Positions 1-9,323 of a stretch of DNA of 42,959 bases are shown one piece after another. This DNA comes from an uncultured Bacteroidales bacterium (GTDB lineage Bacteria; Bacteroidota; Bacteroidia; Bacteroidales; FEN-979), in assembly GCA_903824935.1 (NCBI GenBank), contig CAIJYT010000144.1:1-42959 (forward strand), read 5' to 3'. The notes beneath the pieces are model-generated. The model saw only the letters and a list, made by a program, of their open reading frames with translations. It searched no databases and was not told the origin of the DNA. The position numbers were made by a program, and so were the translations under genes. The stretch's first letter is position 1. Each line of letters opens with the position of its first letter.

Positions 1-42
1 GATTCCAGGCTGAAATTTTTCTAAGCTGCCAAGGATAAAAAC

Positions 43-89
43 AAAAGAAAAAAGCGAAAAGTGAATTTCACTTTTCGCTTTTTTCTTTT
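43..89. terminator. Perfect 23-bp inverted repeat, probable bidirectional terminator
   Basis: Bases 43-65 are the exact reverse complement of 67-89, around a single central base at 66. The arms begin with an A-rich and end with a T-rich run, so a transcript from either side would form a long stem flanked by uridines. It lies about 70 bases beyond the stop of the PKD lipoprotein, the last gene of the atpD-atpC operon, and probably ends that transcript. The stem carries the GCGAAAAG word related to the octamer repeats elsewhere in the window. Confidence 0.8.
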
Positions 90-139
90 CGCCTTTCGCC
101 TTTATTCGCACCAATTGCTTATTCCATTTGTGTGCTCAT

Positions 140-154
140 TTCGCCTTTGGCGAA
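140..154 (-). terminator. Short hairpin after the PKD lipoprotein gene
   Basis: TTCGCC (140-145) and GGCGAA (149-154) form a perfect 6-bp stem with a three-base loop, five bases beyond the stop codon of the lipoprotein gene. The space between this hairpin and the long palindrome at 43-89 is full of TTCGCC and CGCCTTT words, so the whole 3' region looks built from short reiterations. Confidence 0.5.
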
Positions 155-159
155 CGCTT

Positions 160-492
160 TTATTTTACCGTGTCTTTAATCACTATGGTCTGAGCTGTTG
201 ACGCCCACTCTTTATAGCTTTGAGTGTAGGCCCTCATGGTTACGATATAACTTCCTGGCCGGGTGTATAACTTCTCGGGTTCCTTTGCCCAGGAAGTGGA
301 ATCGTCTCCGAGATTCCATTCCCAGGAATATGAGTTTACACTGTTGTTGATGAAAGTTATCCTGCAGGGAACTTTAAAACTGTTAGTCCCTTTATAAGTG
401 AATGAAGCAACCGGGACAGGCTCATTCTTGTAACATCCGCCGGAAATAATCAAGAGGAATGCCGCGATCGATATTGCTTTTGACACTCTCAT
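160..492 (-). CDS. Small PKD-domain lipoprotein
   Basis: A 110-residue protein with a lipoprotein signal: a hydrophobic stretch ends in ISGGC, making Cys20 the likely lipidated residue. Residues about 28-105 form a single PKD fold, with the typical SYSWEWNLGDDS core and the YTRPGSYIVTM strand pair. PKD domains are extracellular beta-sandwiches that usually mediate binding, so this is probably an envelope-anchored binding or structural protein; no ligand can be named. The gene starts 13 bases after atpC and is probably cotranscribed with atpD-atpC, although nothing suggests a part in ATP synthesis. Confidence 0.75.
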   Translation of the reverse strand: MRVSKAISIAAFLLIISGGCYKNEPVPVASFTYKGTNSFKVPCRITFINNSVNSYSWEWNLGDDSTSWAKEPEKLYTRPGSYIVTMRAYTQSYKEWASTAQTIVIKDTVK

Positions 493-505
493 GCATCGCT
501 GCTGT

Positions 506-745
506 TTATTCGGCCAGGATCAGGATCTTATTTGAAAGCACTTCAATAACTCCTCCGTTGATCTCAAAGTACTGTTCTTTTTCCCCTTTGTTCTGAAGTT
601 TGACCCTGCCCTTTTTCAGGATAGAGATCAGGGGTGCATGGTCATTCAGTACTTCGAAAGAACCGTCGATCCCCGGCAGCTGAACAAGCTCAACCTGGTC
701 GCCGGTAAACAGCGTGGAATCGGGGGTTATAATATCAACTTTCAT
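506..745 (-). CDS. atpC: F1Fo ATP synthase epsilon subunit (short form)
   Basis: This 79-residue protein is the N-terminal beta-sandwich of the epsilon subunit of the F1 sector, which joins the central stalk and couples rotation to catalysis. The family signature is clear: MKVDIITPDSTLF at the start, then LPGIDGSFEVLNDHAPLIS and the GGVIEVLSNKILILAE strand. The C-terminal helical hairpin of long epsilon subunits, which inhibits ATP hydrolysis in many bacteria, is absent, as is common in Bacteroidota. It follows atpD across a 33-base spacer made almost wholly of octamer repeats. Confidence 0.96.
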   Translation of the reverse strand: MKVDIITPDSTLFTGDQVELVQLPGIDGSFEVLNDHAPLISILKKGRVKLQNKGEKEQYFEINGGVIEVLSNKILILAE

Positions 746-750
746 ACTTT

Positions 751-2320
<1,570 letters not shown>

Positions 2321-2325
2321 TTATA

Positions 2326-2356
2326 CAAACCTACATCAAATTGACGAAATGTCCAA
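2326..2356 (-). promoter_or_regulatory. Promoter candidate for atpD-atpC
   Basis: Read on the minus strand, TTGG (2353-2356), 19 bases and then TAGGTTTG (2326-2333) match the Bacteroidota primary sigma factor consensus TTTG-N19-21-TAnnTTTG with one mismatch in the upstream box. The -7 box lies 20 bases upstream of the atpD start codon. Confidence 0.6.
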
Positions 2357-2365
2357 GCATGGACA
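2350..2365. promoter_or_regulatory. Inverted repeat over the atpD -33 box
   Basis: TGTCCA (2350-2355), four bases, then TGGACA (2360-2365) form a perfect 6-bp inverted repeat overlapping the candidate -33 box of the atpD promoter. It lies in the 117-base space between the divergent atpD and M23 peptidase genes. The size would suit a dimeric repressor site, but a 6-bp match may be chance. Confidence 0.25.
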
Positions 2366-2422
2366 GAATAAATCAGTATTTTTACCGTTTCTCATTCAGT
2401 CAACCCTAACAAATTTTCGAAC

Positions 2423-3286
2423 ATGTACATGAGCAAGAAATGGTTGCTTGCCCTGATCTTTGTCCCTATTATGTCTTACGCACAGCGTAATGTCGATGCT
2501 ATTGTCGACACTGTTGAATCAAAAAGCGGGACTGTGCTCCTTTACAAAAACCATACCTGGGAGTTCCTCGAAAATGAGCCTGTCATGATGAGCATCGAAG
2601 AGGATTCAACAGGGGTATTCAGCAAACAATGGATTAACGACCAGATATTCGCCTACCGTATACAAAGGGATTCTATAAAAGACACCCTGCTTGTCCTTGT
2701 CGATTCCCTGCATCGTTTTCACATGCCGGTATACGGCCATCTTTTCCGTGGATTCACCTACACGCATAAAGGCCTTGATATCAAACTCGATAAAGGAGAT
2801 ACTGTAAGGGCTGCATTCAACGGCGTGGTGCGTTATGCAAAATACAACAGGGGAGGCTTTGGCAACCTTATCATCATCCGTCATTATAACGGTCTTGAAT
2901 CTTATTACGGCCATAATTCAAAACTCCTGGTCAAGGTGAACCAGGTTGTAAAGTCGGGCGACCCGATATCTCTTGGAGGGTCCACCGGCCGCAGCAGGGG
3001 ACCTCATTGCCATTTTGAACTACGGTACAAGGATGTTCCACTGGATGCCCTTAGAGTCATTGACTTCGACAACCAGAAACTGATCGCTGCCCGTTTCCCG
3101 ATCACCAAAAAAGTATTTTATCCGAACAACTACGATGTCAATGCCGTTTACCATAAGATCAAAAACGGAGATACCATCGGCCACCTGGCCAGGAAATATC
3201 ACACCAACGTGAAAGAGATCTGCGCCATGAACAAGATCAAGCAGAATTCGAAGCTGAGGGTGGGGAGCACGATAAGAGTGAGGTAG
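2423..3286 (+). CDS. Secreted M23 metallopeptidase with C-terminal LysM domain
   Basis: A 287-residue exported protein, probably a peptidoglycan DD-endopeptidase or a divisome activator of the EnvC/NlpD type. A signal peptide ends near MSYAQ (about residue 21). The peptidase domain spans about 105-205, with zinc ligands in HKGLD (His115, Asp119) and HCHFE (His195 and/or His197) and a further YGH at 163-165. All catalytic positions appear intact, which argues for an active enzyme. Residues about 243-287 form a LysM repeat for binding glycan. Start could be Met1 or Met3. The stop codon overlaps the start of a composite repeat element. Confidence 0.9.
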   Translation: MYMSKKWLLALIFVPIMSYAQRNVDAIVDTVESKSGTVLLYKNHTWEFLENEPVMMSIEEDSTGVFSKQWINDQIFAYRIQRDSIKDTLLVLVDSLHRFHMPVYGHLFRGFTYTHKGLDIKLDKGDTVRAAFNGVVRYAKYNRGGFGNLIIIRHYNGLESYYGHNSKLLVKVNQVVKSGDPISLGGSTGRSRGPHCHFELRYKDVPLDALRVIDFDNQKLIAARFPITKKVFYPNNYDVNAVYHKIKNGDTIGHLARKYHTNVKEICAMNKIKQNSKLRVGSTIRVR

Positions 3287-3385
3287 CAAAAAGCGAAATT
3301 GTAGTGAGCGAAGCTTTTCACAAAAGCTGCATCAGGTGCAAGGAGCGAGCGATTTCGCTACTTCGCTATTTCGCTACTTCGCTAC
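3284..3385. repeat. Composite octamer/hairpin element, copy 1 (between M23 and lspA)
   Basis: The whole spacer between the convergent M23 and lspA genes is one element. It begins at the M23 stop with GTAGCAAAAAGCGAAATTGT, continues through GAGCGAAGC, a perfect small hairpin (GCTTTT-CAC-AAAAGC, 3313-3327) and GCATCAGGTGC, and ends in four inverted octamers at 3354-3385 (TTCGCTAC, TTCGCTAT, TTCGCTAC, TTCGCTAC). The left part aligns over about 65 bases with the copy at 28790. The lspA stop (3366-3368) and its last four codons lie in the right-hand array. Confidence 0.85.
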
Positions 3386-3983
3386 CTGCACCAGGAAATA
3401 CCTTCTTCTGAAATACAATAAGCATCAGCACACCGGTAGTGATGGCTGAATCAGCGACGTTGAAGACAGGCCTGAAGAACACCAGTTCATCGCCTCCGAA
3501 GATGGGGACCCAGTGAGGGAAATGGGTTTCAATGATGGGAAAATAAAACATGTCGACAACTTTGCCATGAAGGAAGGAGGCATATCCCCCGCCCTTCGGG
3601 AACACTGTCGCCAGCTGCATGAACGAACTCTCACTGAAGAAAAGTCCGTAGAAAGCCGAATCAAGAATATTCCCGATAGCGCCTGCAAGGATCAGGGCAA
3701 TGCAGACGATCAGCAGGTTTCCTGCCCCTTTTTTCGTGACATTGTAAAGCCAGATAAAAATAGCGACAATGGCAAAAAGGCGGAATATACTAAGCATAAG
3801 CTTGCCCCATTGCCCGCCAAGCTTCATCCCGAATGCCATGCCTTCATTTTCTGTAAAATGAAGATAAAACCAATGGCCTATCACCGGATGGCTTTCTCCC
3901 AGGTAAAAAGTAGATTTGATCCAGATTTTAAGAACCTGATCCAGGACAAGGATCAGAAATACGATCCAGAAGGCTTTTTTCAT
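3366..3983 (-). CDS. lspA: Lipoprotein signal peptidase (signal peptidase II)
   Basis: A 205-residue inner-membrane aspartic protease that removes signal peptides from diacylglyceryl-modified prolipoproteins; several such proteins are encoded in this window. The two catalytic aspartates are visible: Asp108 in GNILDSAFYG and Asp178 in FNVADSAITTG. NEGMAFGM near 46-53 is also conserved. About 55 residues separate the catalytic motifs, a large periplasmic insertion typical of the Bacteroidota form. It overlaps the upstream DksA-like gene by four bases (ATGA), implying coupled translation. The last five residues, SEVAK, and the stop codon come from an octamer array rather than family sequence. 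Confidence 0.96.
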   Translation of the reverse strand: MKKAFWIVFLILVLDQVLKIWIKSTFYLGESHPVIGHWFYLHFTENEGMAFGMKLGGQWGKLMLSIFRLFAIVAIFIWLYNVTKKGAGNLLIVCIALILAGAIGNILDSAFYGLFFSESSFMQLATVFPKGGGYASFLHGKVVDMFYFPIIETHFPHWVPIFGGDELVFFRPVFNVADSAITTGVLMLIVFQKKVFPGAGSEVAK

Positions 3984-4429
3984 TCTTCGTGATCCGGGAG
4001 GTCTATTGCCTGACGTGGTGTAAGTGAAGGCGTTGCCTGAACGCGTTTTGCTTCAATACTCAAGGTTGCATGGGGAACCGAACGTAAACGGTCCTTGGGA
4101 ATAAGTTTGCCTGTAACCCGGCAGATGCCGTAAGATTTATTTTCGATACGGATCAGAGCGTTCTCAAGGGATTTGATGAATTTTTCCTGGCGTGCAGCAA
4201 ATTTACTGTTCTCTTCTTTTGAAAATACCTGGTACCCTTCCTCAAGAACCTTGAATGTTGGCGAGGTGTCGTTGGTATCATGCTCATTACCCGTGGTGTA
4301 TGCATCAGTTAGCAGCTGCAGGTCATTTCGGGCCTTCTCAAGCTTCTGAAGTATGATCTGCCTGAACTCATCAAGCTCTTCATCAGTATATCTTGTTTTG
4401 GCTTTCTCCGGTGCTGTTGCTTTTTTCAT
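3980..4429 (-). CDS. DksA/TraR-family regulator with degenerate zinc finger
   Basis: This 149-residue protein has the coiled-coil arm of the DksA/TraR family (about 15-95), with an acidic stretch around 49-55, then the C-terminal finger segment YGICRVTGKLIPKDRLRSVPHAT. Of the four zinc-binding cysteines only Cys103 remains; the others are replaced by Thr, Ser and Ala. The fold is therefore probably held without metal, as in other Bacteroidota relatives. Family members bind the secondary channel of RNA polymerase and work with ppGpp; the exact role here is inference. It lies between ileS and lspA, in a conserved operon order, with a 64-base gap from ileS. Confidence 0.88.
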   Translation of the reverse strand: MKKATAPEKAKTRYTDEELDEFRQIILQKLEKARNDLQLLTDAYTTGNEHDTNDTSPTFKVLEEGYQVFSKEENSKFAARQEKFIKSLENALIRIENKSYGICRVTGKLIPKDRLRSVPHATLSIEAKRVQATPSLTPRQAIDLPDHEE

Positions 4430-4493
4430 AGCTCTTCAGGTTAAGGTTCTAAAACAAACAACGACAGAAATATAGCTCCCTGCCGTCTTCAGT

Positions 4494-7400
4494 TCAATCC
4501 ACCTTTTCGATGGAAATTTTGGTTTTTATAGTTTCTGTCAGCTCAATCTCATCGATGTCATTGCCTTCTAATTTTGAAATAACCGAAAATGACTGAGCCA
4601 GAATTTCGTTGCAAATATAAGAATTATTCTGATTCACCGCTTCATCCATTTCAGGATGAGACAGTACTTTAACGCGGATCTTATCGGTTACCTCGAATTT
4701 TTTATCCTTGCGAAGGTTCTGGATACGATTGACCAGTTCTCTGGCAATGCCCTCATTTTTCAATTCTGGCGTGATGGTTGTATCCAATGCCACCACCAAT
4801 GGCCCGAGGGCAGCTGAAATATACCCCGGGAGGTCGTCGGTCAGTATCTCAACATCGCCTGTTTCAAAAATATAGGTGCTCCCGTTGGGATAAGTTTTCG
4901 TATATGATCTTTCCCTTTCGAATTCAGCGATGACAGCCTGGTTCCATTCTTTCATATCCTCGGCTATCATTTTCATATCCTTGCCGCATTTCGGGCCGAG
5001 CTTTTTGAAATCGGGTTTTATCTTTTTGGATATAATCCCCTCTGTATCAGTAATGTATTCTATCGCTTTCACATTCACTTCCGAGAGGATGAGATTTTTT
5101 ACCAGCTCTACCTGTTCTTTCAGCTTTTCGTTAAGAAGAGGGATGAGAATGCGGTTCAGCGGCTGGCGAACCCTGATGTTGGTTTTTTTACGGATAGACA
5201 AGGTAAGCGAAGAGATTTTCTGGGCGATTTCCATCCTCTCTTCAAGGTTTTTATCTATAACTGCCGGATCAGATTTGGGAAATTCATTAAGGTGCACCGA
5301 ATCGGCACTGCTTCTTCCTGTCACATTATTAAGGTCGATAAACAGGCGTTCGGCGAAGAAAGGTGCGATGGGTGCGATCATCCTGGAGATCGCCTCAAGG
5401 CAGTGATAGAGGGTCTGATACGCACTGACTTTATCGGCGCTGTAATCGCCTTTCCAGAAACGCCGCCTGCAGAGGCGAACGTACCAGTTGCTGAGATGCT
5501 CATCCACAAAGTCCATGATTGCCCTTCCGGCCCTGGTAGGTTCGTAATCGGCATAGCTTTCATCAACAACACTGATCAGTGAGTTGAGTTCCGACAATAT
5601 CCAGCGGTCTATCTCGGGGCGCTCACATAGGGAAAGTTCAGTTTCAGAATAGGTAAACCCGTCAATATTTGCGTAAAGGGCAAAGAAGGCATACGTATTA
5701 TGAAGGGTCCCGAAAAACTTGCGCTGGGCTTCGACTATACCGTCGGTATCAAATTTCAGGTTATCCCAGGGCTGGGAATTGGTGATCATGTACCAGCGTG
5801 TGGCATCGGGCCCGAATTTTGCAAGGGTCTCGAAAGGATCCACACCATTTCCAAGGCGTTTCGACATTTTATTCCCTGACTTGTCAAGAACAAGCCCGTT
5901 AGAAACACAGGTTTTGAAGGAAACCGAGTCAAACAGCATAACCGCAATGGCATGCAGTGTAAAGAACCAGCCGCGGGTCTGGTCAACCCCCTCGGCAATG
6001 AAATCGGCAGGGAAATAGGATTCCAGGCTGCGCGACTTGTCAAAGGGGTAATGATACTGGGCATAAGGCATGGCGCCTGAGTCGAACCAGACGTCGATAA
6101 GGTCGGTTTCCCTGTACATGGGACTTCCGTCGTCACTGATCAAAATAATATCGTCTACAAACGGGCGGTGAAGATCGAAGGTGTGATAATTCGCATCACT
6201 CAGATCGTCTTCGGTAAATGAAGCCAGGGGGTTGGTTTTCATGATCCCTGCTGCAAACGCTTTTTCGATTTCCTTCTTCAGATGTCCAACCGATCCTATG
6301 CAGATCTCCTGCTTGCCGTCTTCAGTCCGCCATATAGGAAGAGGGGTTCCCCAGAACCTTGAACGGCTCAGGTTCCAGTCGACGAGATTCTCGAGCCAGT
6401 TCCCGAACCTGCCAGTTCCTGTGGATTCAGGTTTCCAGTTTATGGTATTGTTCAGGCTGATCATTTTATCCTTGTAGGCCGTCGTGCGGATGAACCAGGA
6501 GTCGAGGGGATAATACAGAACAGGCTTGTCGGTGCGCCAGCAATGCGGATAGGAATGTTCGTATTTCTCTGATTTGAAGGCTTTGTTCTCGTGTTTCAGC
6601 CTTACAATGATGTCAATATCAACGGGTGGGCATTCCTTGTTTGCGCAGTCGTCATCATATTCTACCTTGACATACCGCCCTGCAAATTCTCCCATCTGTT
6701 CGGTGAAACGGCCCTGCCTGTCAACCAGGGTCAGGGAACCAAGGCCATACTGCCTGCCAACCCTGAAGTCATCTGCCCCGAAGCTCGGCGCGATATGTAC
6801 AATACCCGTTCCGTCTTCCGTAGTAACAAAATCACCTAAAACAACCCTGAAAGGATCACCATCCTCAGGCAGTGCATAGGGAAGAAGCTGCTCATAGCGG
6901 AGGTTCTCAAAATCAGAACCCTTATATTCAGCAATGATCCTGTAAGGGATATTCTTCTGGCCTTCGTGGTAGTCCTCAAGTTCAAGGGTTGAATTTTTCT
7001 CAGGGAGATACTGGTGAAGGAGGTCCTTCGCCATGATCACTGTCTGCTCACGGAAGGTGTAAGGATTAAACGTCCTGATAACCAGGTATGTTATGTCTTT
7101 CCCGACAGCAAGGCCTGTGTTTGAGGGCAGTGTCCAGGGAGTGGTTGTCCATGCAAGAAAATACACATCGCCGAACATATCTTTGAACAGGAAATCCGAT
7201 TTTTCGTTGCGGATGACCTTGAACTGGGCAACAACCGTATTGTCTTTTACAGTTTTATAGGCTCCAGGCTGATTAAGTTCATGGGTGCTCAGGCCGGTCC
7301 CGGCTGCGGGAGAGTATGGCTGTATGGTGAAACCCTTATAAAGCAGTCCTTTTTCATGCAGTTTGCTCAGGAGGTACCATACCGATTCAATGTATTTGTT

Positions 7401-7862
7401 GTCGTAAGTGATGTAAGGATCGTCAAGATTGAGCCAGTATCCCATCTGCACGGTAAGCTCATCCCAGAGGTCCTTGTATTTCATCACCTCGCTGCGGCAT
7501 TCTTTATTGTAATCTTCTATGGAAATCTTTTTACCGATGTCTTCCTTGGTGATCCCAAGCTTTTTCTCGACGCCAATCTCTATAGGGAGTCCGTGGGTAT
7601 CCCAGCCTGCCTTACGGCTCACATAGAACCCCTTCATGGTTTTGTAGCGGCAGAATATATCCTTGATGGTCCTGGCCATCACATGATGTATGCCGGGTTT
7701 GCCATTTGCCGAGGGGGGGCCTTCGTAAAAAACATAGGGAGCTTTGCCTTTTGTCAGTTCAAGGCTTTTCTCAAAAGTATCATGCTCCTTCCAGTATGAT
7801 TGTATGTCTTTCCCGGTTTTTGTAAGGTCGAGATTTGAGTATTCGGTGTATTTCGTTTCCAT
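4494..7862 (-). CDS. ileS: Isoleucyl-tRNA synthetase
   Basis: A 1122-residue class I synthetase that charges tRNA-Ile in the cytoplasm. The HIGH-equivalent is PGIHHV at 56-61, GWDTHGLPIE is at 86-95, and the KMSKS loop appears as KMSKR at 665-669. The editing domain is present (TTTPWTLPSNTG at 239-250; GTGIVHIAPSFGADD at 351-365), and DQTRGWF is at 627-633. The length, HIGH variant and lack of a C-terminal zinc finger point to the eukaryote-like type 2 branch, which is often insensitive to mupirocin; that resistance is inference here. It heads the ileS-dksA-like-lspA operon, and its candidate promoter runs into an octamer array. Confidence 0.98.
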   Translation of the reverse strand: METKYTEYSNLDLTKTGKDIQSYWKEHDTFEKSLELTKGKAPYVFYEGPPSANGKPGIHHVMARTIKDIFCRYKTMKGFYVSRKAGWDTHGLPIEIGVEKKLGITKEDIGKKISIEDYNKECRSEVMKYKDLWDELTVQMGYWLNLDDPYITYDNKYIESVWYLLSKLHEKGLLYKGFTIQPYSPAAGTGLSTHELNQPGAYKTVKDNTVVAQFKVIRNEKSDFLFKDMFGDVYFLAWTTTPWTLPSNTGLAVGKDITYLVIRTFNPYTFREQTVIMAKDLLHQYLPEKNSTLELEDYHEGQKNIPYRIIAEYKGSDFENLRYEQLLPYALPEDGDPFRVVLGDFVTTEDGTGIVHIAPSFGADDFRVGRQYGLGSLTLVDRQGRFTEQMGEFAGRYVKVEYDDDCANKECPPVDIDIIVRLKHENKAFKSEKYEHSYPHCWRTDKPVLYYPLDSWFIRTTAYKDKMISLNNTINWKPESTGTGRFGNWLENLVDWNLSRSRFWGTPLPIWRTEDGKQEICIGSVGHLKKEIEKAFAAGIMKTNPLASFTEDDLSDANYHTFDLHRPFVDDIILISDDGSPMYRETDLIDVWFDSGAMPYAQYHYPFDKSRSLESYFPADFIAEGVDQTRGWFFTLHAIAVMLFDSVSFKTCVSNGLVLDKSGNKMSKRLGNGVDPFETLAKFGPDATRWYMITNSQPWDNLKFDTDGIVEAQRKFFGTLHNTYAFFALYANIDGFTYSETELSLCERPEIDRWILSELNSLISVVDESYADYEPTRAGRAIMDFVDEHLSNWYVRLCRRRFWKGDYSADKVSAYQTLYHCLEAISRMIAPIAPFFAERLFIDLNNVTGRSSADSVHLNEFPKSDPAVIDKNLEERMEIAQKISSLTLSIRKKTNIRVRQPLNRILIPLLNEKLKEQVELVKNLILSEVNVKAIEYITDTEGIISKKIKPDFKKLGPKCGKDMKMIAEDMKEWNQAVIAEFERERSYTKTYPNGSTYIFETGDVEILTDDLPGYISAALGPLVVALDTTITPELKNEGIARELVNRIQNLRKDKKFEVTDKIRVKVLSHPEMDEAVNQNNSYICNEILAQSFSVISKLEGNDIDEIELTETIKTKISIEKVD

Positions 7863-7879
7863 CCATTAAAAAAAGTGTG

Positions 7880-7911
7880 CAAAGGTAAGAAGAAGTAGTG
7901 AGATAGCGAAA
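7880..7911 (-). promoter_or_regulatory. Promoter candidate for ileS, -33 box inside the octamer repeat
   Basis: On the minus strand, TTTC (7908-7911), 20 bases and TACCTTTG (7880-7887) give a full -7 match and three of four bases in the upstream box, 17 bases before the ileS start. The upstream box is part of the TTTCGCTA word of the octamer array, so the repeat may supply part of the promoter. Confidence 0.5.
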
Positions 7912-8000
7912 TAGCGAAGTAGCGAAATTTGTTCTTCGCGAAAAATTTCAGTGGATAAAGCGACGCCTCAACCGTAGCCGCGTTGCAAAGATGCGAGCGG
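7895..8000. repeat. Composite octamer/hairpin element, copy 2 (between ileS and the kinase gene)
   Basis: On the + strand this begins with octamer units GTAGTGAG, ATAGCGAA, ATAGCGAA and GTAGCGAA (7895-7926), then an inverted repeat GAAATTT/AAATTTC around TTCGCGAA. It ends with ACCGTAGCCGC and ATGCGAGCG (about 7972-7999), matching the right end of the copy at 28790-28938. The right end abuts the stop codon of the kinase gene (8001-8003). Unlike the other two copies it lies between two genes of the same direction. Confidence 0.7.
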
Positions 8001-9167
8001 TTAATCCGGGAACATCAGAGTGACGCTGGCGCCGCCTCCGGGATTATTCCTTACCTCGACCTTTCCGCCATGTGCATCCATGACCATTTTGGCAAGGCAG
8101 AGGTCAAGCCCCACGTTTTCATCTACATGCTGGTCCCCCACCCCGAAAAGAGTAAACAGGTTTTTAAGCGAATGCTCATTAAAACCGGGCCCGTGATCGG
8201 TAATTTCACAGCCTGAATATCCTTTCCGTATAACCTGGATTATGCTGACCTCCCCTCCGTCGGGTGAATATTCAATTGCATTTTCAACCACTCCAAGGAA
8301 ACATTTTTTCATCAGCTTTTCGTTGCCGTTCACCATAAGCACCGGCAGGGATGGATCAAGCATGATTTTAAGACCTTTCCGGCTTATCTGGTGAGTATAT
8401 TCGTTAAGAGAGGCCTCAAGGGTTTTTCCAAGGGATACAGGTTTTCTCGGAAGAGGGTTCTCCCTGGCTATAAGTTCGGTGAGCTGGAGCACCACGGCAA
8501 GAAATTTCTCGAGGCGCATCGAAGAATGGTAAATAAAACTGACTTGCTCTTTCAATTCAGGAGTTTCGACTTCATCCTGGAGGATATTGGTAAATCCAAG
8601 GATTGCATTCAGGGGAGTGCGCACTTCATGATGGATCATGTGAAGGAAGTCTGTTTTTGCCTTATCAAGGGATTGCAGGCTGCGGTATGCTTTTTCCAGT
8701 TCCTCGTGGGCCGACCTTAGTGCTTCTGTCCTTTCTTCCACTTTCTGCTCAAGCCATGAATTGACTTCGAGGAGCTGCTGACGGCTGGATTTCAGTTCGA
8801 GATGAGTTCTGACCCTTGCAAGAAGCTCTTCTGGTGAAAACGGCTTGGTGATATAATCAACACCGCCACTTGTAAATGCCCTGTTGAGACTGGCCATATC
8901 GGTCCTTGCCGTGAGAAAGATCACGGGCGTATGGTTGTTTGCTGGCATGCTTTTGATCCTGATACAGGTCTCATAACCATCCATCCCGGGCATCATGATA
9001 TCGAGCAGTATCAGGTCATAACTTTCGGTTTCAAGCAATTTGATTGCTTCCGGACCGCTGAATGCGTAATCGACCTGGTAACTCAGGGGTGCAAGCAGCG
9101 CAGCCAGCACCTTAAGGTTCTTGGGGTTATCATCGATGGCCAGTATTTTAAAATTCCGGGATTCCAT
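8001..9167 (-). CDS. Receiver-histidine kinase hybrid (REC-HisKA-HATPase)
   Basis: A 388-residue cytoplasmic signalling protein in reverse hybrid order. Residues 5-122 are a receiver domain with acidic pair Asp12-Asp13, phosphoacceptor Asp56 in DLILLDIMMPGMDG and Lys108 in KPF. A coiled coil follows (about 125-170), then the phosphoacceptor helix HHEVRTPLN with His180 and an ATPase domain with N box ENAIEYSP and DHGPGF. The G2 box reads VGLDLCL instead of GLGL, so activity may be altered. No DNA-binding output is present and no partner is adjacent. I chose Met at 9167, just before the receiver; an upstream extension to 9269 lacks domain sequence. Confidence 0.9.
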   Translation of the reverse strand: MESRNFKILAIDDNPKNLKVLAALLAPLSYQVDYAFSGPEAIKLLETESYDLILLDIMMPGMDGYETCIRIKSMPANNHTPVIFLTARTDMASLNRAFTSGGVDYITKPFSPEELLARVRTHLELKSSRQQLLEVNSWLEQKVEERTEALRSAHEELEKAYRSLQSLDKAKTDFLHMIHHEVRTPLNAILGFTNILQDEVETPELKEQVSFIYHSSMRLEKFLAVVLQLTELIARENPLPRKPVSLGKTLEASLNEYTHQISRKGLKIMLDPSLPVLMVNGNEKLMKKCFLGVVENAIEYSPDGGEVSIIQVIRKGYSGCEITDHGPGFNEHSLKNLFTLFGVGDQHVDENVGLDLCLAKMVMDAHGGKVEVRNNPGGGASVTLMFPD

Positions 9168-9298
9168 ATAAGAAGATTTGAACCTGTGAATATCGCTTCT
9201 TTCAATCAGATTCAATTTACAGCAACCGGATTTTTTTGAACAGGGTCCTGTGAATTGAATCCCTAACAATAAAAAGATGTTATGTTAAAACCATTTAC

Positions 9299-9306
9299 TA
9301 TATTTG
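9299..9306 (+). promoter_or_regulatory. -7 box for the nitroreductase gene
   Basis: TATATTTG matches TAnnTTTG exactly, 17 bases before the nitroreductase start codon. I see no good -33 box at the right distance. Confidence 0.4.
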
Positions 9307-9323
9307 AGTAATTTTTTTGCATT

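Noticed and set aside
4494-7862. T-box leader for ileS
   Set aside because: The upstream 138 bases contain the repeat element and a promoter but no T-box sequence; T-boxes are not expected in this phylum.
9168-9269. N-terminal extension of the hybrid kinase
   Set aside because: The receiver domain begins directly after Met at 9167; the extension has no domain or signal sequence.
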